Assembly: GCA_026018925.1 (NCBI GenBank)
Contig: JAKSZU010000018.1
Span: 3,752,920 to 3,816,919, forward strand
Origin: Tupaia tana
Lineage: Eukaryota > Chordata > Mammalia > Scandentia > Tupaiidae
Direction of reading: 5' to 3'
Length of the DNA stretch: 64,000 nt
This document shows positions 45,174 to 56,600 of the stretch, in pieces; positions within the stretch are counted from its first letter, which is position 1, and each line of letters starts with the position of its first letter. The translations under genes and the position numbers were made by a program. A model generated the notes under the pieces. That model saw only the letters and a list, made by a program, of their open reading frames with translations, ran no database searches and was not told the origin of the DNA.

Positions 45174-45418
45174 GGGACCAGCAGATGGTGTAATGATTAC
45201 ATCATGGGACCCCATGTGGTCGATCATGGTTCAAGTCCCTGACCCAGTGGCTTAAAAACCACACTGAACACATGTGCGTGCGTGCCCAAGATCGCGAGAG
45301 GAGAATGGAGGAGAAGGGACTGTGACGTGGCCACGGGGGGTGATTTCTCACTTTCTGTCTCTGTCTCTCTTGAGAGTCCATGCACCCTATAGCAAAAATC
45401 TCACTAAAAATAAAAGCA
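45174..45418 (+). repeat. family A SINE just beyond the CRISPLD2 3' end
   Basis: Head ggggaccagcagatggtgta, 'tggttcaagtccctgaccca', 'aagatcgcgagaggagaatg', tail 'caccctatagcaaaaatctc'. Confidence 0.85.
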
Positions 45419-45629
45419 CTGTGTACCTAAGGGAGGAGCCCTCCTAACGTGGCAACAACCGTGGGGTCTATAAAACCAGGCTCTGAGCCCTCCTCGTCGT
45501 AGCCCCACAGACAAGCTCTGAGCCTCGCTGTGACTGCGTGTGGATTCCGGGATTCAGGGGACAACGCACACTTGGCATCTCCACGTACGTGACCTTCGGG
45601 GAGACGTGGCCTACACAAACAGCAGTCTG

Positions 45630-47559
45630 CCGAGAGGTTTGACGTGTTTATTTCACAAATTGTTCAGACTTGTCCATAAAAGATTAGTTACAGAAACATC
45701 TAGAAAATGTATTGAAATAATAGCGACAACGTGGCCCTGTTCACGCAAAGCACAGAACATTTACAGCAGACTTTGTACACAGGAAGGAGTAAAATACACC
45801 CTTTTTCATAGAAAAAGCACACACGTGAACTGCGGGCTCCACAAGCCTCCCCACCAGGAGGCCGGCACACACCGCAGACGGGACGGGCGAGCGCCCCGGA
45901 GACCGGAGCTCTCACGGGGAGCGGACTGACGCGTGGGTCTTCGAGATCTGGGTGACATGCCAAGAGCACCAGGCGTAATCTGAGGCTGTCCCTGCTTGTA
46001 ATTGCAGTCCTGTCTCCATTTTCTGCAGAAAAGTGGTTCCAGTTTCAAATGCTCACGAGGAAGAAAAGCCTGCAGACCCGGCCAGCGAGCCGCCCTCCCG
46101 CAGCCGGCCCAGAGTGGGCGGCGCGGGGACGGACTTGTTTGGGAGTGACGGGAGCGGCTCACTGCGGGTGCGGTCCACAATACAGGGGTAGGAACGACCT
46201 CTGCATTCTGCATTAACTGGGGCGTTATCCCACAAAGGGGCCAGGACCTAGGTCCCCAGGTAGGGTCCCCGGTGCACACCCACTGCCCTTCCTTCTGCCA
46301 GCATTTCCGCCCGCAGTACTTCGACGGAGAGTGAAATCCGATTAGGAAACAGGCCTCGCAAGCGTGGCACACGGGCTGGGCTGGCGGCGGCGTGCGGAGT
46401 TTACCTTCTGCAAAGACACGCTGTTTCCAACTGGGTATTTCATTTCACCGTGGGTTTCTGGTCTGGGCGCAGGAAGAGCTCCGACGGAGGGATGGAAGCC
46501 AGAGTGCACCACACTCCCTGGAGCCTCGGGAATGTTCCACAAAACAGGGCGAGAAACGCTGCCAGGGCCTGCTGTCTCCCGCCACTACTAGGCCACAGGA
46601 CGGCTCCCCAACCACAGGCCGCGCGGCTGACCTCGGCCGGGCCAGCCAGGGATCCAGCCCTCCCACTGCTGGAAACTAGGTCAGTGCGCAGGGCTCCGTG
46701 TGCCGAGCTGCCTTCCCAGCTCTCCCAGACGTCTCAGTGGAACAAGATACAAGGACCGAGAAAGGCCGGGTCCTGGGTGTGACCACAGGACCGCATTAGG
46801 GTGGGCGAGGGCTGCAGGGGGCGGGGGAGAGTCCTGTTCCTTGGTCCTCAATGGGGCCAAAGGTCACGGCTGAACGCAGATGGGCCACGTGGAGGGGGGC
46901 GACAACGAAGATCATCTCTAACTAGGCCAGCACTGCTGTGTATGGGGGCCTGCCCGTGGCCAGGGACCTGCCCGTGGCTAAGGGGCCCAGGAGGACACTG
47001 GCAAGGCCACGGCGGGGGCGGGGCCGGCCCCTCACTCCCCACCTCTGCTTCCAGCCCATTTGTCTGACCTGCAAACTTTAAACCAGATTCTCTACTGGCA
47101 AGGACGGACTGAGTTTTCGAAAAATTTAAATACTGTAACTCTCCTGTTCTTCCATCCTGAAACACGCCCTGTTCCCAGGCCAGGAACGCCGCCCAGCTGT
47201 GAGCTCCAACCCTCCCTTCTCCCAGGAGTTTGGAATCCTCTCCCTCCTTCCACCCGAGGACACATGACAGGGAACATCTTGGGTGACAGTCCCCTCTAGG
47301 AGATGGGTCCAATCCCTACAGAGAGGGGTGCCCAGATGGAGACCCCAGACCTCAGCAGGATCGTGTGACTGTGGCCCATCGAGACCTGAGGACACAGCTT
47401 CTCCACGGTGGGGGACACACGGGGGGGGGGGGGGCACCGAATGTCACTGGAAGGACATTTGCCGCATCTCCATACCTTCACCCACCCACCCCCACGCAAA
47501 ATAAACACACAAAGCGGAACCCTGCAGCCCTCGTGGTGACGCCCCCTCCCTGCTGGAAT
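45630..47559 (-). other. CRISPLD2: CRISPLD2 3' UTR
   Basis: About 1.9 kb following the TGA at 47560-47562. The distal part (45650-45810) is A/T-rich and terminates at an AATAAA on the - strand. A C12-14 run (G run at 47421-47434 on the + strand) lies 130 bases into it. Free of SINEs. Confidence 0.8.
45647..45652 (-). terminator. CRISPLD2: CRISPLD2 polyadenylation signal
   Basis: AATAAA on the - strand (TTTATT on +), followed downstream by a GT-rich 'tgctgtttgtgtagg' on the - strand. The only canonical signal seen after the stop. Confidence 0.8.
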
Positions 47560-47614
47560 TCACGGCCTGACGGCAAAGATCCGGAAGGCCTTGCCATCCC
47601 GAGGAGACCCCAGG
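47560..47614 (-). CDS. CRISPLD2: CRISPLD2 final coding exon
   Basis: Acceptor CTTCTTTTTCAG on the - strand. 55 bases: one base completing a Ser codon, 17 codons, and TGA. The last residue here is Pro (CCG). Confidence 0.92.
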
Positions 47615-50600
47615 CTGAAAAAGAAGGAGAAGCGTGTTAGGAGGGTCTGAGGCCCCTGCAGGGATGCGCTGGGGCGAGTGCCCGTGGGAGGGCCATGGGA
47701 GGTTGTCATGGCAGCTGCTGTGGACAGCCCACCCCGCGGGGCGCTGGCAAACCCGCCTCGCAGGCAGGCCTACTGAACCCCTTGGTCGTTCAGGTACGTC
47801 CTTTGAATTCGGGGTTTCCTGGCCCCAGCCCATCTGGATGAGACTCGCCCTCCAGACTTTGGCCTGGTTTTCACTACCGCCTCAGCCGAACAGTGGCCTC
47901 TGGGTGCGGTGTGTGTGGCGTGTGCCGCTGCTGCCGACTGGGCACGCCGGCAGGGCTCGGATTCATGCCCGGTGCCACGTCGGTTGCTTTCGACACAACC
48001 TTCACCTCCTTCTGAGCTGGGTGCTGTAATGGCCCCCCGTGACAGGTGCGGAAACCGAGGCAGAAGAACCCAGTGACTGACCCAAGGTCACGCAGCCTGA
48101 ACACTGTCTGACGACGGGAGTCGAATCTGTCGGCACCAGACACTGTCCAGAGCTTTGCCGTGTGATGGCCGTGGATTCGCCCACTGCCAACGGGAACCCG
48201 ACGGCTTCGGAGCCCTGCAGGGCTGAGCGGTCCTCGCCGGTCAGCTCCAGGTCGCTGCCATCACCAGGAGAGCCTCCAGGCCTGTTTGTGGCCAACGCCC
48301 CATCCCAGCCCTCAGCCCCGTTAACCTGCTTTCTGCTGCTTCGGGCTTTCTCTCTGGACCTTTAACGTCAGAGTCAGACGACACGAGGCACTGTGTCCGG
48401 CTTCTCTCGCTTAACAGCGACATTGTGAGCTGCCGCCAATGCTGTGCATGTATCAGAATCTAACGCCTTTCTTAAAAAGCTGACGTACTGGAACCAGCAG
48501 ACAGTGTAGGGTTACATCGCTGGACTCCCACGTGGCTGACCATGGTTCAAGTCCCAGACCTGGTACTTCAAGATCATGCCCTGTGTGAGTACATGCCCAA
48601 GGTCTCGGGAGGAGAAGGAAGGAGGGATGACGGTGTGGCCGTCCCCTCTGGGGGGTGATCTCTCACCTCCCTCTCATTGTGTCTGTTTCTCTCTCTTTCT
48701 GGCGAGTGCATGTACCCTAAGGCAAAAAAATCTCTTTTTTACAGAAAAGTTTATGTGTTTGTGTGTGGGTGTAGGGTGTATGGGGTGTGTGTGTGTGGTG
48801 GGAGTATGTGAGGTGTGGGGTGTGTGTGCTGAGTGTGGTGTGTGTGTGTGGTGTATGTGATATGCATGGTGTATGTGTGTGTGTGTGTGTGTGCTGTGTG
48901 TGCTGTGTGCAGTGTGTGCTCCGTGTGTTGTGCATGGTGTGTGCACTGTGTGTGGTATGTGTGGTGGGTGTGCGTGGTGTGCGCTGTGTGGTGCATGGTG
49001 TGTGTATGGTGTGTGTGGTTGTGTGTAGTGTGTATGCATGGTGTGTGTATGGTGAGTGTGTGTGGTGTGTGCTGTGTGTGCTATGTGGTGCATAGTGTGT
49101 TGTGTGCTGTGTAGTGCATGGTGTGTATTGTGTGCTGTGTGGTGCATGATGTGTACTGTGTGGTGAGTGTGTGAGGTGTGTGTGGTATATGCTCTGTGTG
49201 GTGTATGCTGTGTGTGCTGTATACTGTGTGGTGAGTGGTGTGTGTGTGCTGTGTGCTGTGTGCTGTGTGGTGCGTGTGTGAGGTGTGTGGTGTATGCTGT
49301 GTGTGCTGTGTGGTGCGTGGTGTGTGTATGGTGTGTGTGGTGTGTGGTGTGTGTGTGGTGTATGCTGTGTGTTGTGTGGTGAGTGTGTGAGGTGTGTGTG
49401 GTGTATGCTGTGTGAGCTATGTGCTGTGTGCTGTATGGGGTGTGTGTGTGGTGTGTGCTGTGTATGCTGTGTGCTGTGTGGGGTGTGTGTGGTGTATGCT
49501 GTGTGTGCTGTGTGCTGTGTGGTGTGTGCTGAGTGTGGTGTATGCTGTGTGTGCTGTGTGTGCTGTGCTGAGTGTGGTGTATGCTGTGTGTGCTGTGTGC
49601 TGTGCTGTGTGCTGTGTGTGCTGTGTGCTGTGTGGTGTGTGTGGTGTATGCTGTGTGTGCTGTGTGCAGTGTGTGTGTGTGGTGTATGCTGTGTGCTGTG
49701 TGCTATGTGTTGTGTGCTGTGTATGCTGTGTGTGCTGTGCTGTGTGTGTGCTGTGTGTGGTGTATGCTGTGTGCGCTGTGTGCTGTGTGTGGTGTATGCT
49801 GTGTGCGCTGTGTGCTGTGCTGTGTGTGCTGTGTGTGGTGTGTGCTGTGTGCGCTGTGTGCTGTGTGGTGTATGCTGTGTGTGCTGTGCTGTGTGTGCTG
49901 TGCTGTGTGTGCTATGTGCAGTGTGGGGTGTGTGTGGTGTGTACTGTGTGTGCTGTGTGTGGTGTGTGCTGTGTGTGCTGTGTGCTGTGTGTGCTGTGTG
50001 CAGTGTGGGGTGTGTGTGGTGTATGCTGTGTGCGCTGTGTGCTGTGTGTGCTGTGTGCTGTGTGCTGTGTGTGGTGTGTACTGTGTGTGCTGTGTGCTGT
50101 GTGCAGTGTGGGGTGTGTGTGGTGTATGCTGTGTGCTGTGTGTGCTGTGTGTGCTGTGTGCTGTGTGCTGTGTGCTGTGTGTGGTGTATGCTGTGTGCGC
50201 TGTGTGCTGTGTGCTGTGTGTGGTGTATGCTGTGTGTGCTGTGTGTGCTGTGTGTGGTGTATGCTGTGTGCGCTGTGTGCTGTGTGGGGTGTGTGTGGTG
50301 TGTGCTGTGTGTGCTGTGTGTGGTGTATGCTGTGTGTGCTGTGCTGTGTGTGCTGTGTGTGCTGTGTGCTGTGTGCTGTGTGCAGTGTGGGGTGTGTGTG
50401 GTGTATGCTGTGTGTGCTGTGCTGTGTGTGCTGTGTGTGCTGTGTGTGGTGTGTGCTGTGTGTGCTGTGTGTGCTGTATGCTGTGTGTGCTGTGTGTGCT
50501 GTGTGTGGTGTGTGGTGTGTGTGCTGTGTGCTGTGTGTGCTGTGTGCAGTGTGGGGTGTGTGTGCTGTGTGCTGTGTGTGCTGTGTGTGGTGTGTGCTGT

Positions 50601-53600
50601 GTGTGCTGTGTGCAGTGTGGGGTGTGTGTGGTGTATGCTGTGTGTGCTGTGCTGTGTGTGCTGTGTGCTGTGTGCTGTGTGGGGTGTGTGTGGTGTATGC
50701 TGTGTGCGCTGTGTGCTGTGTGTACTGTGTGTGATGTGTGCTGTGTGTGGTGTATACTGTGTGTGCTGTGTGCAGTGTGGGGTGTGTGTGGTGTATGCTG
50801 TGTGTGCTGTGCTGTGTGTGCTGTGTGCTGTGTGCTGTGTGGGGTGTGTGTGGTGTATGCTGTGTGCGCTGTGTGCTGTGTGTACTGTGTGTGATGTGTG
50901 CTGTGTGTGGTGTATACTGTGTGTGCTGTGTGCAGTGTGGGGTGTGTGTGGTGTATGCTGTGTGTGCTGTGCTGTGTGTGCTGTGTGGCGTATGCTGTGT
51001 GTGCTGTGCTGTGTGTGCTGTGTGTGATGTGTGCTGTGTGGCGTATGCTGTGTGTGCTGTGTGTGCTGTGTGTGCTGTGTGTGCTGTGCTGTGTGTGCTG
51101 TGTGTGCTGTGTGTGCTGTGTGCAGTGTGGGGTGTGTGTGCTGTGTGCTGTGTGTGCTGTGTGCAGTGTGGGGTGTGTGTGCTGTGTGCTGTGTATGCTG
51201 TGTGCAGTGTGGGGTGTGTGTGCTGTGTGCTGTGTGCGCTGTATGCTGTGTGTGCTGTGTGTGGTGTTGTCACAAGCCCCGTGCCTCAGCCTCCTGAGCA
51301 GCCAGGACGGCACACCCCGCACTGCCCTGGCTCTTCAGGATGGGCCGGGATCCCCATGTGGCCTCAGCATGTGGGGTGCATCCCCCGCCGTGGCAAGGGG
51401 GCCTGCTTTCTTCATGGCGTCTCCCAAGGTACCGGAGCCTTCACTCCGGCAGAGCCCGGGTTCATCTGCAGCGTGCGCTCCGGCGTCACGCAGAGAACCA
51501 CTGCCCCTTAGCCCTGAAGACCCGAGACTGCTCCTCCCGGCTGGCAGCGCGGCTCTCACGAGCCACAGGCCTGGACCCATCTGCACGTCTCACGTGGCGT
51601 GGAGCGCAGCTGCAGGTAAACACCCGATTTCCCGCACCGTGTATTAAGAAACTTCTCCCGGCCGCTGGCGGGCTTGGCACTCCGGTCGAAACCGGTGGGC
51701 GATAAACGTGGGCTTTCTCTCTGCACTTCCTGCTGGATCTCACAGTCCGTCATCCTCACAGTGTCCCACTGTCCTGACCAATGTAGCTTTGGGGTCGGGA
51801 GCACAGCGCTCCCTAGGGTCCTTGCAGCTGTATGGCCCCCTCCCAGGACACCAGGCTTTGTGGGGCTCATCACACCTGCTACCCCACCGCACCGTCTCCT
51901 TCCCTGCATCTCCCTGCTGAGCCCCGGGCTCACCTATCTGCCGAGAGCCCCGAGCCACGATTGCACCGGGGCTGGCCACCCTCCCGTCCCCCTGCCACCG
52001 GACCACTGCTGTTTCCAGTGGCCAGAGGTGCACGATTTCCCACACTCTGCTTCAACCCAGCAAAGCTGCAGTTGTCCACCTGCCCTGGGCTGACAGGGCC
52101 GCCAGCCATTGGGGCTGGGGCGGGGCCGGGCCGGGGCTGGAGGAGCGCCCATGGGAACAGCCCAAGCTCAGATATTTGATTCCCTCTGCTCTTACCTGAG
52201 GCTCAAGTGTTTTTGAACAAACACTTTTGAATTTTTTATATGCCTTTGCAATTTCCTGAATTTCCAGAATCTCAAAACAGCTGTTTTCCAACACAGCTGT
52301 TGGAAGAGGTGTCCCTAAGTGCCTTGAGCACCATTCTGGAAGCCCAGCCTCCCAGCATTTCCTGCGGTGGCGTCCCTCTAAGAGCCACGCGCTGTCTGAG
52401 CTCAGATGCCGCACCACCTCACTCGGTCTGAGGACAGCCACCAGGACGTACTGAGAGTGCCTGGCTTGGGGCAGGGTGGGGAGGGCGTGGAGGAGGCCTG
52501 GGAGGTGGGGGGTGTAGAACTCAGTCTGGAGGCCACTGTTTTGGACCCAGCTCCAGCACTGGCCCCGCGGACCTGAGCGGGTGTGCCCATGGCATGCCAC
52601 AGGTGCCGCGGAATCAGACCGAGCTCAGGCGGGGCCGGCTTTCTAAAACCAGGTTCATAGCAAGCAGTCAGGAGGAGCTGGGTCAGCAGCCTCCGCCGTG
52701 ACCCACAGGAAAGACCGCGAAGCAACCGATCCCTTGGCTCCCTGCTCCGCAGCCTCGCTCTACAACCCGCTCCTCTGTGGGCTCGTCCGAGAGCCTTCCT
52801 GCAGGGCCGATGCTGCCGACTCCACGCACGGGCACAGGCCACCTCGATCTTTAGACCCTCACTTGTCGCACTCCCTCTCTGCGCGGAGGGAACATGCCAC
52901 CGCCCAGACCCCAAAGGCTGCGTGTGCGCTGCGCAGCAGGAGCGCTCGTTTTACGTAAAACTTAAGCTGGAAAGACTGCGCCGGCCTGGCTCTGAGCGAG
53001 CCCTGGCGCGTGGCCCTCACCGAGGTGCAGACTCTGCCTCCAGCCCTGCCCCACCCCTGGCTCCCCCAGAGCGTCCTGTGCATAGGCAGCAGCTCACACA
53101 CCCCGCCACTCCTCACAGACGCACACGCATGCTACGTGTGCACCCACACACTATCGCACACACTGTGCATGTGCGTCGTCACCTCGGCGGCTGCTCTTCT
53201 CTACTCTATAAGTCCAGAGCCTCGTCACCCGTTTACGCGGCGGCATCACAGGCCGCCATGCGCGGTGGCCTCGCCCGGTGAGCGGCCCACTGGCGTGTTC
53301 CGAGCTCTTTCCTGCGCACCACGGCATCACTGTCTGGGGGATGCACGCTCACTACAAGGGGCCTGCAGACGCGCTCCCGGGAGCAGAACTGCTAGGTCAA
53401 AGGACACGTGTGCTCGTCATGTGACAGCTGCCGACTGCCCTCTGGGAAGTCACCCTACTGCCAACCCCTGCTGGAAACGGGGAGGCAGCTGTTTAACCCA
53501 GCCTGCCAGCCCGGGGCCTCAGCTAGCCTGGTCCTCGGCCGACAGAAGGCAGGGAGCGTCATCCCGTGTAGTTTTACCATGGTACCCCCTCATCCTGGGG

Positions 53601-56600
53601 GATGATCGCGAGACCCCGTGGCGGCCTGAAACTGCGGGTGGTACCTGACCTCGATCTCTGGGTGCTCCTGTGCACACACGCACAACGGGCTTTACTTAGA
53701 ACTTAGGCCGAGCAGGACCTGAACAGTCCTCACACTAAAACGGGGGTTCCGGTAAGTCACTGTAAGAAGGCAGGCGACCGTGGCGTCTGAGTGTCTCGGC
53801 ATGCTGTGCTCACCCGTGTCCTGGGTGTGGGTAACTGTGGATACGCGGGCCCTGCGCAGGGGCTTTAGGCTGACCGTGAGTGAGTCCCAGCAGGTCGACA
53901 GCCCAGCCGTGACTTATGAGCAGGAAGACGATTTCCTTTAGGGTCTCTGCTCCATGCCGAGAGACTGAGTAGGACACTGCTGGGCCAGGCAGAAGGCCTG
54001 AGCCTCCCTGACTGCTGGAGACCGGCAGTCCTCCCCGAGAGGCTGCCTGGAACTCCCGCCCGGTCTCTGCCTTTCCCCGGGCAGCGTCCTGCTCTTGGCT
54101 ACCCCGAGACTGAGCTCTGAAACACGGATCAGAGGGAAGGCCTCAGAGAGGCGCCTGTGCAGGCAGCCAAGGGCCGAGCCCCGGCCGGACACTCGGAGAG
54201 GCAGCTCCATGGCACAGAGGTTGCCCAGGGGCCGGGTTCACCTTGGCTGCTCCGCTGGCTTCTGGAAAGCTCCGCTTCCAGGGCCCTCCTAGGGTTTCGG
54301 GACCTTCCAGGTCCCTGGATTCCTGCACCCAGAGTTCCAAGCAGGTATCCTGCACGGTGGGCAAGCCACGCCAGGGAGAGGCGCCGGGGTTTCTCCCCCC
54401 CTGACCTGTGTGCAGCTGGAAACCCTACGGATGGGGTGGAGGGTTCACACGTTCACAGGCCCCAGCAGCTGTGGAAGGGGGAACCACAGGGGCTGCCTCC
54501 CGGATGGAGATGGCCAGCCCAGGGTGGACCTCTGCCCAGACCCACCCAGCACCCAGCAAGCAGCCCAGGCACCTCGGAGGTAGAGCAGGCACCCTGGGCC
54601 GGGCGGCATTTCTCAGCGCATCGCTGCGCACCGCCCCTCTAACAGTGCCTGCCAGCAGCAAGCCTGGTCCCAGCCCTGCCTCGGGCAAGGAGTCCCCCAG
54701 GTCTGGGGAAAGTCTGCCGATACGCCGACTGTTACCCCGCTTCTTTGCTCCACCTCACACACTTACTAGTCTCCAGTTTGGCGAGGAAGGTTGGCAGTTG
54801 CCCACGGTAAAAATGGGTAGTTTGGTAAATTACAGAACGTCCACCTCCTGTTCGCACCCTGCCCCGACCCCCTATGGATTAGCCTGCAACCCTGCAGTGG
54901 CTCCGGGCCGGGGCACTGCGCCGGCATTTCTGGGCAATATGCCTTTGCTTTTCACTTGTGAGAAGGCGTGTGTGAGCATTGGGGTGGGGGGAACGCATCT
55001 CCCGTGAGGAACGGCCGTGCCACAACCCCTGCTTCATTTCTCCTTTGGGGATGCTGTGGACACACGCACACGTATGCCTAGCGTGTTTCTTATGCCTCCA
55101 GGGCCAGGATTTGGACCATGCCTTGACCATGTGGGACCCAGCCACATTTACCGCCATGCCACTGACTGGCCCTGGACAGTTGTCACTGGAAGCACCGATC
55201 GCCGTATGAAGTGTACTGAACAATTTCCGTGAAGGGCACTGGACAATTCTGATTGAGGAGACCAAAACTCCTTCAGCTACTTCTGAATCCCTGCTGCCCT
55301 CGGCCACTTGTCTGCGGCCCCCCAGGGTTTGCTGAGCTCCTCCTGCGTGGCCGGCCCTGGGCTCAGGGGCGTGGGGTTAGCAGATCTGGTGGGGTCTTCA
55401 TGGGCTTATAGCGCTGGGGCGATAAACAACTACACAGGGGCAGGAAACAGTTTCCAGAGGTGACAACCCGGGAGGGAAAGGCAGAGATCAGGGGGGGACA
55501 AGGAGCGGGCGCACAGCCACGGAAACACGTGGGGGCCGGGCCGGGGCAGGACAGCCGCAGGGGCAGAGGTCCCGGGCTGAGAATGCCTTCAGCGTGTCCG
55601 GAGGAGAAGGCCAGGAAGCCGACGCGCAGGGGGCAGGGGGCAGGGGAGCAAGGTGCTGGGCAGGGGGCAGCAGACGGCCGCGGGGTGGCCGCTCCTGTAG
55701 GAGTGGGCTTTGCTCTTAGCACAGTGGCCAGCCCCGGGGAAGCCCCTTGGACGGGAGCGAGACAGGCTGTGCATCACAGCGAGAGCGTGGGGGGGCTGTG
55801 GCCAGTCTCCTAAAAGGAAGCTTGCGCAGAGGGACCGGCGGGCGGCGCGGTGGTTAAAGGTTCTGGGTTCCCACATGGTCGGCTGTGGTTCGAGCCCTAG
55901 ACCTGGCGACTTCCCTTCTCGCTTTCCCTTCCCTCTCTCTCTGTCTCTGGTCAAAAATAAATGACGTAACATAATGGAATTAAATTTAAAAAAAAACTCT
56001 TAAATAAAAGAAATCGTGCGAAGATATTCCGCCCAGATTGCTATTGCGGAAAAGAAGGGGACGGCCGATGTCCACCGAGGACAGTGCAGGGACTAGCAGC
56101 CGGACTGCGCGGACGGCACAGTCACCGAATGGCGGCGTGGCCGCAGGGACACAGCCTGTTAACTAAACAGAACTGGGATTCCGCTCTTAGAAACAAATAG
56201 AAAGCATGTCTGCAGACACCTAAAGAAAGCACACGAAGGTGTTAACAGCGGTTGTTCCTGGGTGTGGGATGTTGAGTGCTACTAATTTAAAATTATTTTC
56301 ATGATCTCTTGAAGTTTCTGTTTTTATTCTAAAAAGAAGAAGGGCCTTTCTAAGGTCAGAGTGCAGGGGAGGGGGCCTCGGGGCCCCCAGAAGACGTGCA
56401 GGGAAGCCGGGCCGCCCTGCCACCAAGGAGCCGGGGATGGGGCCAGCCGACTCGGTCCTGCAGCTGCCGTGACAACTGCTCAGGCAGGAGCGTGCCATCT
56501 GGCAGAGCCTGAGGGAGTAGATTAGGAGAGGACAGCGGGTCCCAGGGTGGCGCGACCTCTCCCAGGAGAGGCCAGAGCTGTCTATGAACTGGCGGCTTGC

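Noticed and set aside
49285-51027. 580-codon + ORF and the 539-codon - ORF over the same region
   Set aside because: Low-complexity translation (Cys/Val/Trp or His/Thr repeats) of a GT satellite that lacks stops for compositional reasons; no start context, domain or splice link.
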